Shown: one piece after another, positions 52,985 through 62,216 of the stretch
Layout: each line of letters starts with the position of its first letter
Numbering within the stretch: position 1 is the first letter of the stretch
Source: Chitinophaga jiangningensis
Lineage (GTDB): Bacteria > Bacteroidota > Bacteroidia > Chitinophagales > Chitinophagaceae
Direction: 5' to 3'
Assembly: GCF_900142605.1 (NCBI RefSeq)
Contig: NZ_FRBL01000009.1
Location: 409,064 to 473,063 of the forward strand
Length of the DNA: 64,000 nucleotides
The notes under the pieces: model-generated
The model's database searches: none
Told to the model about the DNA's origin: nothing
The model's input: only the letters and a program-made list of their open reading frames with translations
Position numbers and translations under genes: made by a program

Positions 52985-53416
52985 TCAATGGGCCGTTTCC
53001 AGCCAGCGGAGCAGCTGCGATTTTTCATCGCGGGTGAGTCGCGCTGCAGGATGCAGCCAGGTATAGGATGCCAGGGGCATTTTCCCACTTTGCACCTGCT
53101 CCCGCATGCTGCTGAGTTTATTTCGCTGCCGTTTGGCGCTGTAAGCACCAAACTCATCAAAATTCAGTTCGGTTTTTCCATCGCGTATATGCGCGTATGT
53201 TAGCCATCCAACAGGTTGAATATTCGTATACCAGGGATAGTTAGTGTGGTTACTATGGCAATCGTAACAGGCGTTCACCAATATCGTTTGCACTGCCGGA
53301 GGGATGGCGTAGTAAGCAGTAATACTTTTATCACTGCCACCCTGCGGAGGTTTAGCTGGTCTGAAAAATTGCAGTACTACAAATACTACGAGGAATACAA
53401 TAATGATTATTCGCAT
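52985..53416 (-). CDS. Haem-binding domain protein
   Basis: A 143-aa protein with an N-terminal membrane anchor (MRIIIIVFLVVFVVLQFF) and the haem_bd domain: CYDCHSNHTNYPWYTNIQPVGW with the CxxCH motif at 50-54, followed by HIRDGKTELNFDEF and PLASYTWLHPAARLTRDEK. Members bind one haem c and face the periplasm. It is the last gene downstream of the copper-efflux operon on the same strand, 112 bases after the DUF3347 gene, so it may be an operon member. Role: periplasmic electron transfer or redox sensing, unproven. Confidence 0.85.
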   Translation of the reverse strand: MRIIIIVFLVVFVVLQFFRPAKPPQGGSDKSITAYYAIPPAVQTILVNACYDCHSNHTNYPWYTNIQPVGWLTYAHIRDGKTELNFDEFGAYSAKRQRNKLSSMREQVQSGKMPLASYTWLHPAARLTRDEKSQLLRWLETAH

Positions 53417-53528
53417 GTCAGGCAGATGGTATCAATTGGTAAAGAACGCTCCGGATGTGCTTTCCACGGGCAGGCGTCATTAGTACGCGCACCCGCAGAA
53501 AGCGTGTTTTTTATCTCTCTGTAAAAAA

Positions 53529-54125
53529 TTATTGTATGACCTCCTTAACAGTACCGCAGGTAGGCATTTTACTACCGAAATATGGATTTTTAATATCCGC
53601 CGTTTCACTCAGCCACATACCGCCTTTGTCATTGTTATACATGGAGCAGAAGTCGTGGTACAGTGGCTGTCCGCCGCCAAAGCCCTGCACCAGCGCATAT
53701 ACATCTTCGCTCATTTGCGCAAAGTGCTCCCGCTGATGCGCAATGTCGCCCGCATTTTTACCGATATGCTCCGCGTGTTCCCGCAGGTCTTCTTCATTTT
53801 CTGTGTACAAGGTTTTTTGTTCCGGAGTCATCGCATTTTTATCAACCGCTGCCAGCGCTGCTACCATGGCCTTTCCGGCATCCGCCGCTTCCGTGGCATT
53901 ATCGCCAGCAAGACCATTTTTGAGATGCAGGTAATGATCGATGACGGATTTAAAGGAAGCAGCTACGGCAGGATCTACATTGGCGAAAGAAGGTTTCACC
54001 GCATTATTCGTGGCTGCCACGGAGGTGGTATCCGCAGGTGTATGTGCATCGTGCGACTTACTCTCGCTGTTATTACAGGCTACAAAAGAAACGGTGGCCA
54101 CAGCCAGGAGAAGGATGTTTTTCAT
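53529..54125 (-). CDS. DUF3347 lipoprotein (copy 1)
   Basis: A 198-aa lipoprotein: MKNILLLAVATVSFVAC, with lipidated Cys17. After a Ser/Thr/His-rich linker the DUF3347 domain shows VIDHYLHLKNGLAGDNATEAADAGKAMV, HREHFAQMSEDVYALVQGF, YHDFCSMYNNDKGGMWLSE and NPYFGSKMPTCGTV. Several Met, His and Cys residues (FCSMYN, MPTCG) suit copper binding; the domain is also found at the C-terminus of CusB-like proteins. Likely a periplasmic metal-binding partner of the efflux pump. A paralogue lies immediately upstream at 54141-54653. Confidence 0.85.
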   Translation of the reverse strand: MKNILLLAVATVSFVACNNSESKSHDAHTPADTTSVAATNNAVKPSFANVDPAVAASFKSVIDHYLHLKNGLAGDNATEAADAGKAMVAALAAVDKNAMTPEQKTLYTENEEDLREHAEHIGKNAGDIAHQREHFAQMSEDVYALVQGFGGGQPLYHDFCSMYNNDKGGMWLSETADIKNPYFGSKMPTCGTVKEVIQ

Positions 54126-54140
54126 GTGTTGTTTATTTGA

Positions 54141-54653
54141 TTATTGAATAGTTTCTTTAATGCTGCCACAGGTAAGCATGCTATCCCCGAAATAGGGATT
54201 CCGGATGGCTTTATTGCTACTCAGCCAGATGGCACCCTTGTCGTTTAACGCCATCGGACAGAAGTCCACATACAGCTCTCCACTGGCCATGCCGGCGGCT
54301 TTCAGCAATTGCAACAACTGTTCACTCAGTGCGGCCAGTGCTACCCGTTGCCTTTGAATATCCGCAGTAGCGGCTATGCCGGCCGCACTGGCACCTACCT
54401 TATCAGCCCCAGGCAGCTGAGCGGCCACCGCAGCCATAGCATTGGCGGCAAAGCGGGCTTCCCTGGTATTTTCATTTGTAAGCGCGGTTATCAGCTGCGC
54501 ATATTGTTCATACATCGCATGGAGCTTATCATCATTTACCCGAAGGGTAGCTACTGTACTATTTGCTTTTGGCACTTCCTGCTGCTTTTCCTTTACAGGC
54601 GCACTATTACAGGCAGCGATAAACAGTAGTACGGCTATAATTAATTGTTTCAT
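54141..54653 (-). CDS. DUF3347 lipoprotein (copy 2)
   Basis: A 170-aa paralogue of the downstream gene. N-terminus MKQLIIAVLLFIAAC gives a lipobox with Cys15. The DUF3347 pattern is retained: MYEQYAQLITALTNENTREARFAANAMA, RVALAALSEQLLQLLKA, VDFCPMALNDKGAIWLSS and NPYFGDSMLTCGSI. It is 15 bases upstream of copy 1 and 11 bases downstream of the adaptor gene, so all three are in one operon. Tandem duplication followed by divergence. Confidence 0.85.
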   Translation of the reverse strand: MKQLIIAVLLFIAACNSAPVKEKQQEVPKANSTVATLRVNDDKLHAMYEQYAQLITALTNENTREARFAANAMAAVAAQLPGADKVGASAAGIAATADIQRQRVALAALSEQLLQLLKAAGMASGELYVDFCPMALNDKGAIWLSSNKAIRNPYFGDSMLTCGSIKETIQ

Positions 54654-54664
54654 CAGCTTTAATT

Positions 54665-55873
54665 TTACAGTGCAGCCATTGGATCGGCACCTTTTTTAAG
54701 AATATATTCCGAATACAGCAGGTAAGCTCCTGTGATCACTACTTTATCTCCTTCCTTCAGGCCTTCCGTAATTTCCACGGCATCAAAATCCTCCATACCC
54801 GTACGTATCCTGCGGGGTGCAAACTTGCCAGGCGCTGTTTCCAGCCATACATGTGCCCCCTTACCATCGCGGATCACGGCATCTACCGGCAAACTGATCA
54901 CATTCCCTTTGCTAGCGAGTGGCAACAGCATATTCACCTGCTGCCCCGGCTGCCACTGGTTAGCCGGATTAGGCACCGTACCACGTATCTGCATCAGTTG
55001 ACTACCCGTTTGCAAAGCCGGATTGATGAACTGTATCGTCATCTGCTGCGGTTCGTTTTCATAACCTGCCACCAGCACTTTCACCTGTTGCCCTACCCGC
55101 ACCAGCGCGGCTTCCGCCGGGTATACATCTGCTTCGGCCCATAGCTGCTGGTAGCCTTCCAGGCGCATCACTTCCCCTCCTTCGCTTACATACTGCCCTT
55201 CGGTGGCGGTTATCTGGGAGATGATACCGCTGGCGGTTGCAGTATAGGTCACGTAGGGGTCCACCTTACCGGCCGCGGTGAGCTGCCGGAGCTGTGCTTC
55301 CTGCTGATCGTACAGCAATAGTTTCTGTTTTGCTGCCTGCTCTATCTGGCGGAATTTCTGGTCGTCCGGAAACTGCTTCACCTGCGCCACCGCCAACAGG
55401 TACTCCTGTTGCAATGCCGCCAGCTGCTCGGAATAAATCCGGTATAAAGGCTGGCCTTTGATAACCTTCACGCCCGTTTCCTTCACGTACAAAACTTCCA
55501 GTCGCCCGGGTACCCGGCTGGAAATAACCGCCGTATTCTCCGGGTTGGTAACCAGTCGCCCGTTCAGCTGCCGGAAGTTGGACAACGCACCTGTACCCAC
55601 CACCGTAGTAGTAATATTTGCCAGCGTGATCTGGCTTTCCCCCAGTGTTAGCGTGGCGTCTTTATTATTCTTATCAAAGGGGACCAGGTCCATGGCGCAT
55701 ATCGGGCAGGTGCCTGGCTTATCCTGCACAATCTGCGGGTGCATCGGGCAGGTATAGGTTTGCTGGTGTGCACCGGCAGCTTGCTGCTCACTGTTACCAC
55801 TACACGCAGCAAATAAAACAGCCGGCATTACTGCCACCCACGCAACTGATTTTAAGAAATCCATTCTTTTCAT
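54665..55873 (-). CDS. Copper/heavy-metal RND efflux periplasmic adaptor with HMBD domain
   Basis: A 402-aa membrane-fusion protein (CusB-like). From ATG 55873 it begins as a lipoprotein (MKRMDFLKSVAWVAVMPAVL, Cys24). Residues 40-65 are the heavy-metal-binding domain: YTCPMHPQIVQDKPGTCPICAMDLV. The rest is the usual adaptor: VISSRVPGRLEVLYVKETG, ATEGQYVSEGGEVMRLEG and KGNVISLPVDAVI. An earlier in-frame ATG (55909) would overlap the previous gene and add a non-signal extension. It carries metal from the periplasm into the CusA pump; an operon member between a second adaptor and DUF3347 lipoproteins. Confidence 0.9.
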   Translation of the reverse strand: MKRMDFLKSVAWVAVMPAVLFAACSGNSEQQAAGAHQQTYTCPMHPQIVQDKPGTCPICAMDLVPFDKNNKDATLTLGESQITLANITTTVVGTGALSNFRQLNGRLVTNPENTAVISSRVPGRLEVLYVKETGVKVIKGQPLYRIYSEQLAALQQEYLLAVAQVKQFPDDQKFRQIEQAAKQKLLLYDQQEAQLRQLTAAGKVDPYVTYTATASGIISQITATEGQYVSEGGEVMRLEGYQQLWAEADVYPAEAALVRVGQQVKVLVAGYENEPQQMTIQFINPALQTGSQLMQIRGTVPNPANQWQPGQQVNMLLPLASKGNVISLPVDAVIRDGKGAHVWLETAPGKFAPRRIRTGMEDFDAVEITEGLKEGDKVVITGAYLLYSEYILKKGADPMAAL

Positions 55874-55880
55874 ATGCGCA

Positions 55881-57059
55881 TTAATTTTTTGTTCTGATAA
55901 AACTTTCACTATCTACCAGGTAATAGGCATTGGAAGCTAGTTTCCAATCGCCGATCGCCGTTTTTACCTGGATCATGTCCTTCACTTTCCAACCTGTTTC
56001 CACTACTTTGGGGATAAATGCATTTCCTTCTTTTTTGAATACGACAGACTTATTCCCCAGTTGCAGCACTGCTTTTTGCGGCAGCCACCAGCCTGCACTT
56101 ACCACCACCGGCAGGCTTGCCTGCAGCAACTGCCCTGCCTGTAGCGCATGGTCCTTCAGGTATACCCTTGCCATGGTAAAGTTCACACCGTCTTTAAAGC
56201 GGGGCTCAATTAGGCCGATATGCCCTGATTGCATGGCATCTTCATTACTGGCAGGGTAAAATAATAGCTGCTGTCCCTTCTTCACCATGGCGGACAATTG
56301 TGCCGGGAAGGCAAATTCAGCTACCAACGAAGTTGCCTGGTAAATGGTAAAAAGCGACTGTCCGGCAGTTACGTACTGCCCTTCCCGTAGTAATACCGGG
56401 GTAGCAGCAGGCGCCGCAGGTGCCGGTGTGGCAGCCGTGGTAGTAGCCCCCATACCACTCATGCCATCCCCGCCTGCGGCGGAAACAGCAGGCATGGCCG
56501 CTGTTGGTGCGGCTGCGGCGGATTTCTCCAGAATATAGCCGTTTGCGTTACTGTATACTGGCACACGATATAATACCTTTCCGGTTTTAATCACCTGTTC
56601 TATCTGCGCCGCCTGCATACCTAATAATTGCAGTCGTTGCTTAGCTGCGGCCAGCATGTTGCCACCGGTTTGCGCTACATATAGCAGCTCCCGCTGCGCT
56701 GCCGCCAGGTCAGGTGAGTACACCTCCATGATCAGCTGCCCTTTTTTCACCGGCTGGTAGTTGAATTTTACGAGCAGTCGCTCCACCCGGCCTCCCACCC
56801 TGCTGGCAATGCTGGTTTGGTTCCTGTCGTCATACGTCACAATCCCGTTTACAACGGTAGCGTATACACGCGTACCTGTATCCGCACTAATCACGGGGAT
56901 CGCCGCAATTACCTTTTCATTCACCGGCCGGGTGAGGTTAGCTACGCTGCTATCCACCGGATGCTCCGCGTGCCCGCTTTCCATTGCGGGCGGCTTTGGC
57001 TTGCACGCCGCCAGCGCCAGCACAGCGAAAGTTATTTTAACGATATAGTTGTTTCTCAT
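55881..57059 (-). CDS. RND efflux periplasmic adaptor (second)
   Basis: A 392-aa lipoprotein adaptor: MRNNYIVKITFAVLALAAC gives Cys19. The adaptor pattern includes SIASRVGGRVERLLVKFNYQPVKKGQLIMEVYSP, REGQYVTAGQSLFTIYQ and VSAGWWLPQKAVLQLGNKSV. An insertion of about 30 residues near 195-225 is rich in Ala, Pro, Gly and Met (AAPTAAMPAVSAAGGDGMSG). The gene overlaps the upstream tolC-like gene by 23 bases and is 7 bases from the next adaptor. Two adaptors in one operon are found in several Bacteroidota copper systems. Confidence 0.88.
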   Translation of the reverse strand: MRNNYIVKITFAVLALAACKPKPPAMESGHAEHPVDSSVANLTRPVNEKVIAAIPVISADTGTRVYATVVNGIVTYDDRNQTSIASRVGGRVERLLVKFNYQPVKKGQLIMEVYSPDLAAAQRELLYVAQTGGNMLAAAKQRLQLLGMQAAQIEQVIKTGKVLYRVPVYSNANGYILEKSAAAAPTAAMPAVSAAGGDGMSGMGATTTAATPAPAAPAATPVLLREGQYVTAGQSLFTIYQATSLVAEFAFPAQLSAMVKKGQQLLFYPASNEDAMQSGHIGLIEPRFKDGVNFTMARVYLKDHALQAGQLLQASLPVVVSAGWWLPQKAVLQLGNKSVVFKKEGNAFIPKVVETGWKVKDMIQVKTAIGDWKLASNAYYLVDSESFIRTKN

Positions 57060-58290
57060 AATCCACTATCATTTCGTAGAGTTTTAATTTTTCGTCCAGC
57101 ACGTTCGACTGCATCATAGTAAGTGCTTCCCAGGAGTCGATCACGTTACTCAGTGCAAGTTTGTTTTCCTGGTAGTTCAGGAAACTGGCATCCAGCGTTT
57201 GTTGCAGCGCCGGCACTATCTTCTCTTCCATCGCACGGATGCGTGTTTGCATGGATTGTATTTCATACTGCATCCCATACAGCATACCCTGTGTTTCCTG
57301 CAACATGGCCGCCTTTTCTTTTTCCATGGCCTGCACGTTGTAGGTCATCGCTTTTATTTCCGACTTATACATTTTGGAAGCCCAGGGAGCAATGGGAATG
57401 CTGACCATGCCCATCGCGCTGAATGCCTTTGGCATTGCGTTATCCAGGGGCGCCATGTGGTCAAAGCGCAGGCGGAAGTCCGGCTTCTTCTCTTTTTTCA
57501 TGCCTTCAATATTGAGCTGCATGGAGCGGATGCTTTCATTCATTTTCACGATATCCTGTCGCGCTGTTGCCAGCGAAGCCGTATCGTAGGAAGTGGCCAT
57601 GCGAAACTGCGGCTGGTAGCTGGTATCAATTTCAAAAGGTTCGTTACCGGCGGCATTCATCAGACTGTTGAGCCATGCCCGCGCCCGGGCAATGTTGCCT
57701 TCCTGCATGCGGATCATATTACGGTTGTCCTCAATTTTTGCATCCGCTTTGTAAACGCCGCTGAGCTGCGACTGGTTATAAGGATAGCGCACCGCTTCGA
57801 TCTGCTTCATGGTGAGCATGATTTTTTCGTTTTGTTGCAGCACGGCTATACGTTGTTGTGCAATCAGCCAGCTATAGTACAGGCGTTTAGCCTGCGACTT
57901 CAGCTCGTTGAGCGTGATACCACGAGTGGCCAATTCCACATTGCCCTGCGAAGCGATGTATTTCTTTTGAGCGGCCAGCTTGGCGGGGTTGGGAATATCC
58001 TGCTCCAGTTGCAGCATCAGGTTGCCTTTATCGCGGCCGTCCATGATCATCTGGCCGGGATAGGGTGTCATGAAAGTTCCTACGCCTACCATCGGCGCCA
58101 TCCAGGCGGTGGCCGCATCGGCGCTGTATTTGTAACCTTCTGCCTTTAGCGCATAGGATTGCAGGAGTATGTTATGTTGATCCACCCGGTGCAGGATTGT
58201 GTCCAGTGACAATACCGGCACTGTTTGTGCCTGCATGGCCAATGGCAGTCCAAACAACAGGAGGAATAAATATTTAATGCTGTACCTCAT
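57037..58290 (-). CDS. TolC-family outer-membrane efflux protein
   Basis: A 417-aa outer-membrane factor of the CusC/TolC family. ATG 58290 opens a signal peptide (MRYSIKYLFLLLFGLPLAMQAQ); an upstream ATG would add six residues. Helical repeats typical of the family appear (LKAEGYKYSADAATAWMAPM, LNELKSQAKRLYYSWLIAQQ, SVEQ-like heptads, LDASFLNYQENKLALSNVIDSWEALTMM). Met-rich insertions (FSAMGMVSIPIAP; MLYGMQYEIQSMQTRIRAM) may contact copper. It overlaps the CusA distal gene by 17 bases and the adaptor by 23 bases, so all are co-translated or coupled. Confidence 0.88.
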   Translation of the reverse strand: MRYSIKYLFLLLFGLPLAMQAQTVPVLSLDTILHRVDQHNILLQSYALKAEGYKYSADAATAWMAPMVGVGTFMTPYPGQMIMDGRDKGNLMLQLEQDIPNPAKLAAQKKYIASQGNVELATRGITLNELKSQAKRLYYSWLIAQQRIAVLQQNEKIMLTMKQIEAVRYPYNQSQLSGVYKADAKIEDNRNMIRMQEGNIARARAWLNSLMNAAGNEPFEIDTSYQPQFRMATSYDTASLATARQDIVKMNESIRSMQLNIEGMKKEKKPDFRLRFDHMAPLDNAMPKAFSAMGMVSIPIAPWASKMYKSEIKAMTYNVQAMEKEKAAMLQETQGMLYGMQYEIQSMQTRIRAMEEKIVPALQQTLDASFLNYQENKLALSNVIDSWEALTMMQSNVLDEKLKLYEMIVDYEKQLYR

Positions 58291-60208
58291 GAATTTCGAG
58301 TTTTCCATGCTTACGTAATTCGTATTCTTTCGTCATTAAAAAGATCAGCGGTGTCACCAGCAAAATATGGGTGGAGGATGTGAGCACCCCGCCAATCATG
58401 GGCAGCACAATAGGTTTCATTACATCCGTACCTACGCCGCTGGCCCATAGTACCGGCACCAATCCGAAGAGCGACACACACACCGTCATCAATTTAGGGC
58501 GCAGCCGCTTAGCGGCGCCGTGGATCACGGCGTGGTATAAATCTTGCCGGGTAATGGTTTCCGCTGAGTTGCCCTTTGCTTTCACCAGTTGCATCATGGC
58601 ATCGTTGAGGTAGATCACCATTACAATCCCTGTTTCCACGGCGATCCCAAACAGCGCAATGAAGCCTACGGCTACTGCTACGGAGAGGTTCACACCCCAG
58701 AAATAAATCATATAGGCGCCACCGATGAGTGCAAACGGCACGGTAATCAAACTGAGGAAAGCTTCTCTGATAGAATGAAAGGCAAAATACAGGGAGAAGA
58801 AAATGATGACCAGCACCACCGGCGCTATCCAGAGCAGTGTTTGCTGGCCACGGATCAGGTTTTCATATTGCCCGCTCCATTCCAGGTAGTAACCCTGTGG
58901 TAAAATGCCTTTGGACTGGTTCATTTTTTCTATTGCTTCGCTTACGGTGCCGCCGAGGTCACGCCCTCTTACATTGAACAGTACTGCGCCCCGGAGCATG
59001 GCGTTATCGGAGGTGATCATGGGCGGGCCATCTACAAACTTAACGTCGGCGATGGAGGACAGCGGTACTTCTCCCATAGTGGCAGACATCACGGGGATGC
59101 GCCTGATCTGTTCCACGCTGTTGCGGTAGTCCTGAGCGAGCCGCACGCTGATGGAAAAGCGCTGTCGCCCTTCGATAGTGTTGCCGATGGGAGCGCCGCC
59201 CAGTGCGGTTTCCACGGTCTGGTTTACATCATCTACGGTAAGGCCGTAGCGGGCAAGATCGCCCCGGCGCACATCAATGTCCAGGTACTTGCCACCCGTT
59301 ACCGGCTCTACATACAGGTCCGCGATGCCCGGCGTTCCTTCCAGCGCTTTTCTTACGCGTTCGGATACGGAGGCAATGGTATCCAGGTGCTGGCCATATA
59401 CCTTCACCCCTACGTCTGTACGAATACCTGTGGCCAGCATATTGATCCTGTTGATGATCGGTTGCGTCCATCCGTTTACTACTCCCGGGATCTGCAATTT
59501 TGCATCGAGTTCGTTGATGATATCTTTTTTTGTTTTGCCTTTGCGCCACTGGTCTTTAGGTTTTAGCATGATGATGGTTTCAATCATGCTGATGGGCGAG
59601 TTATCTGTGGCCGTGCTGGCGCGGCCAGCCTTACCCAGCACCTTATCTACCTCCGGTACGGATTTAATGATTTTATCCTGTACCTGTAAAATACGTTTGG
59701 CTTCTGCGTTGGATACATCCGGCAGGGTTACCGGCATAAACAGGATGCTTTGCTCATCGAGCGGGGGCATAAATTCACTGCCTAAACTCTTCAGCAGCGG
59801 GATGGTGATCACGAGTGCAATCACATTGATGGCGATAGTAGTTTTACGCCATTTGAGTACCCCACGGATAATGGGCTCATACACCTTTTCCAGGGCGCGG
59901 TTGATGGGATTATCATGATCCGGCCGGAACTTCCCTTTCATAAAAAAGGAGATCAGCACCGGCGCCAGCGTGATTACCAGAAAGGCATCCACGATCATAA
60001 TAAATGTTTTCGTATAGGCGAGGGGGTGAAACAATTTACCTTCCTGGCCTGTGAGCATAAACACCGGTAAAAAGGAGGTAATGATGATGATGGTCGCAAA
60101 AAATACCCCCCGGGATACCTGTTTGCTGGATTGTTCGATCACCTTCAGCCGTTCTTCTTCCGATATCCATGCCGGCGATTTTTTAAAAATATTTTTCAGC
60201 CAATTCAT
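58274..60208 (-). CDS. CusA/CzcA-type RND pump, C-terminal part
   Basis: A 644-aa frame carrying the distal part of a heavy-metal RND pump: TM5-TM6 (RGVFFATIIIITSFLPVFML), the large second periplasmic domain (GSEFMPPLDEQSILFMPVTLP, RTDVGVKVYGQHLDTIASV) and the last six helices (GWMAIYFWG-like, IALFGIAVETGIVMVIYLND). The N-terminal part is in the gene at 60216-61502. Total length 428 + 644 equals a normal CusA. The join lies in the loop after TM4 and is displaced by one base at an A7 run; deleting one A would fuse both frames through QQQKTKQIMNWLKN. Its own ATG 8 bases after the stop of the first part could allow separate translation. Confidence 0.85.
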   Translation of the reverse strand: MNWLKNIFKKSPAWISEEERLKVIEQSSKQVSRGVFFATIIIITSFLPVFMLTGQEGKLFHPLAYTKTFIMIVDAFLVITLAPVLISFFMKGKFRPDHDNPINRALEKVYEPIIRGVLKWRKTTIAINVIALVITIPLLKSLGSEFMPPLDEQSILFMPVTLPDVSNAEAKRILQVQDKIIKSVPEVDKVLGKAGRASTATDNSPISMIETIIMLKPKDQWRKGKTKKDIINELDAKLQIPGVVNGWTQPIINRINMLATGIRTDVGVKVYGQHLDTIASVSERVRKALEGTPGIADLYVEPVTGGKYLDIDVRRGDLARYGLTVDDVNQTVETALGGAPIGNTIEGRQRFSISVRLAQDYRNSVEQIRRIPVMSATMGEVPLSSIADVKFVDGPPMITSDNAMLRGAVLFNVRGRDLGGTVSEAIEKMNQSKGILPQGYYLEWSGQYENLIRGQQTLLWIAPVVLVIIFFSLYFAFHSIREAFLSLITVPFALIGGAYMIYFWGVNLSVAVAVGFIALFGIAVETGIVMVIYLNDAMMQLVKAKGNSAETITRQDLYHAVIHGAAKRLRPKLMTVCVSLFGLVPVLWASGVGTDVMKPIVLPMIGGVLTSSTHILLVTPLIFLMTKEYELRKHGKLEIHEVQH

Positions 60209-60215
60209 GATCTGC

Positions 60216-61502
60216 TTAGTTTTTTTGTTGTTGCTGCCATTGTTCGTACCGCTCTGCCAGGTGCTTGTAGGCGTTTTCGCTCATGATGATGCCATTGTCC
60301 ACTATCACCCCGATGGCTAGTGCGATGCCGGTTAACGACATGATGTTGGAGGAGATACCAAAAGCGTTGAGCAGGATAAAGCTGGCTGCCAGTGTTATAG
60401 GTATCTGAATAATGATGCTGAGCGCGCTCCGCCAGTGAAACAGGAAGATGATCACCACAATAGATACCACGATCATTTCCTCTATCAGCGTGTGGCGGAT
60501 GGAGTCTACCGATTCCCTGATGAGCTCACCACGGTCGTACACGATATCAAACTTCACCCCATCCGGAAAGCCTTTGGCCACTTCCTGCATCCTGGCTTTC
60601 ACTTTGTCGATTACGGCGGCAGCATTTTCCCCGTAGCGCATGACCACGATACCGCCTACACGCTCTCCTTCCCCATCCTGGTCAAAGATGCCGAGGCGTG
60701 TTTCGCCGGTCATCTGCACGGAAGCCACATCGGCTATACGAATGGGGATGCTGTTCTGCGTTTTGACGGGGATATTGGCTATTTCCTCCATGGATTTGAG
60801 GTAGCCGGAGGTTTTGATGATATAGCCGATATCGCTCAGTTCGAACTTTCGGCCACCGGATTCGTTGTTGTTAGCGCGGATAGCGTTGATCACTTCCGGA
60901 ACAGACAACCGGTAATACAACAATTTATTAGGATCGATAGTGATCTGGTACTGTTTCTGAAAGCCGCCGAAAGAGGCGATTTCACTGACGCCTTCCACGT
61001 TTTGCAGGGCGAATTTGATGTACCAGTCCTGCATGGCCCGCTGTTCGCCCAGGTCCATGCCTGGAGCATCCAGTGTGTACCATAAGATGTGACCTACGCC
61101 GGTACCGTCCGGGCCCAGCTGCGGTGTTACGCCTGCAGGTAAGGTGCGTGAAACGGTGCTTAACCGTTCCAGTACGCGTTCTCTGGCCCAATAAACATCT
61201 ACATCTTCATTAAAAATTACATAGATGAAGCTCATACCAAACATGGAGGCGCCGCGTACATATTTAATTTTGGGCAGGCCCTGTAAGTTGGTAACGAGTG
61301 GGTAGGTGATCTGGTCTTCTATTAGCTGTGGCCCCCGGCCCATCCATTCCGTGAACACGATTACCTGGTTTTCTGACAGGTCGGGAATGGCATCAATAGG
61401 ATTTTTTTTGACGGCAAATATGCCCCAGGCAAACAAAACGGTGGCCAGCACCAGCACGATAAAGCGGTTGCGCAGGGACCATTCAATAATACGATGAACC
61501 AT
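60216..61502 (-). CDS. CusA/CzcA-type RND pump, N-terminal part
   Basis: A 428-aa frame, from ATG 61502 (MVHRIIEWSLRNRFIVLVLA), with the first four helices and first periplasmic domain of a CusA/CzcA-type pump. Visible are NPIDAIPDLSENQVIVFTEW, RSTV-like ARERVLERLSTVSRTLPAGV, YTLDAPGMDLGEQRAMQDW, and TM4 with GIALAIGVIVDNGIIM and the conserved proton-relay Asp402. It ends NAYKHLAERYEQWQQQQKN at a stop beside an A7 run. The pump moves copper, silver or other cations using the proton gradient. The split is described under findings. Confidence 0.85.
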   Translation of the reverse strand: MVHRIIEWSLRNRFIVLVLATVLFAWGIFAVKKNPIDAIPDLSENQVIVFTEWMGRGPQLIEDQITYPLVTNLQGLPKIKYVRGASMFGMSFIYVIFNEDVDVYWARERVLERLSTVSRTLPAGVTPQLGPDGTGVGHILWYTLDAPGMDLGEQRAMQDWYIKFALQNVEGVSEIASFGGFQKQYQITIDPNKLLYYRLSVPEVINAIRANNNESGGRKFELSDIGYIIKTSGYLKSMEEIANIPVKTQNSIPIRIADVASVQMTGETRLGIFDQDGEGERVGGIVVMRYGENAAAVIDKVKARMQEVAKGFPDGVKFDIVYDRGELIRESVDSIRHTLIEEMIVVSIVVIIFLFHWRSALSIIIQIPITLAASFILLNAFGISSNIMSLTGIALAIGVIVDNGIIMSENAYKHLAERYEQWQQQQKN

Positions 61503-61692
61503 AACTGTTCTTTTTCTGTATGGTGACATATGCCACCAGGTTACGGTCATGGCTGCACGTACCTGTTACCGGCAGGTGTGCCATTAGTTAGTAACCATTA
61601 AAATTTTTTAGGGAGAGATCAGATCCTGCGCTGGCAAAGCCCGGCGGCTGATGCACAGGAAAGCGGTAGTAAATGCCGGAAATAACGGGGAA

Positions 61693-62097
61693 TCAGATAC
61701 GGTAGGTACAGTGGAGTATATGTACGGGTACTTTGGCATTGCCCGGCGGCGCGTTGCTCACCGGATGTTCGGCTACCAGGGCAGTGATGTAAACGGGTTG
61801 CAGCCCCATAAAATGCACGGGCGTAACCACTGCCAGCTGCTGCATGGCCGCCATCGCGGAATCGGTAACATGCTGGTCGTTATCATACTTCACTGTTTTA
61901 TGCTCATCCTTGCAGCATTTTTTTGCGCAGGAAGGGCGCTGGTTGTCGCCGCACTTGCTGCATACCTGCTTGTCCTTGTCGCTATGCCACAGGTTTACCG
62001 TTATCAGCTTACCCATGCAGTAGTGCATATGCAAGGTGGCGCCGGTAGAGGTACCCATGTACAAAAGTGCTAAAATTAATGCGACGAGTTTTTTCAT
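61693..62097 (-). CDS. HYC_CC_PP family protein
   Basis: A 134-aa exported protein named for its motifs, all present: HYC at 25-27 (HMHYCMGK), CC at 61-62 (CAKKCCKDE) and PP at 117-118 (NAPPGN). The signal is MKKLVALILALLYMGTSTGA. Cys and His residues, including CSKCGD, suit metal binding. In Bacteroidota it commonly precedes copper-efflux genes, and here it is the first gene of the pump operon, 190 bases before cusA. Presumed periplasmic copper binding or sensing; not proven. Confidence 0.88.
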   Translation of the reverse strand: MKKLVALILALLYMGTSTGATLHMHYCMGKLITVNLWHSDKDKQVCSKCGDNQRPSCAKKCCKDEHKTVKYDNDQHVTDSAMAAMQQLAVVTPVHFMGLQPVYITALVAEHPVSNAPPGNAKVPVHILHCTYRI

Positions 62098-62216
62098 TAT
62101 ACGACGAAATTACTGCGCCGTACGCCGCTGTTGTTACATAATTTTGAATTTTTTTTACATAATTTCAGGGAGCCCTGTACATCTGTACCCTTCAGCGGCT
62201 AATTCAGACCATAAAT

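Noticed and set aside
57199..58149. 316-codon plus-strand frame opposite the tolC-like gene, and a similar one at 60435-61085 opposite cusA
   Set aside because: Opposite well-supported efflux genes; His/Phe-rich composition and no recognisable domain.
60208..60235. A-AAA-AAC heptamer as a -1 programmed frameshift site in cusA
   Set aside because: The heptamer is present, but a -1 shift leads to the wrong frame; a +1 shift or loss of one A is required to join the two cusA frames.
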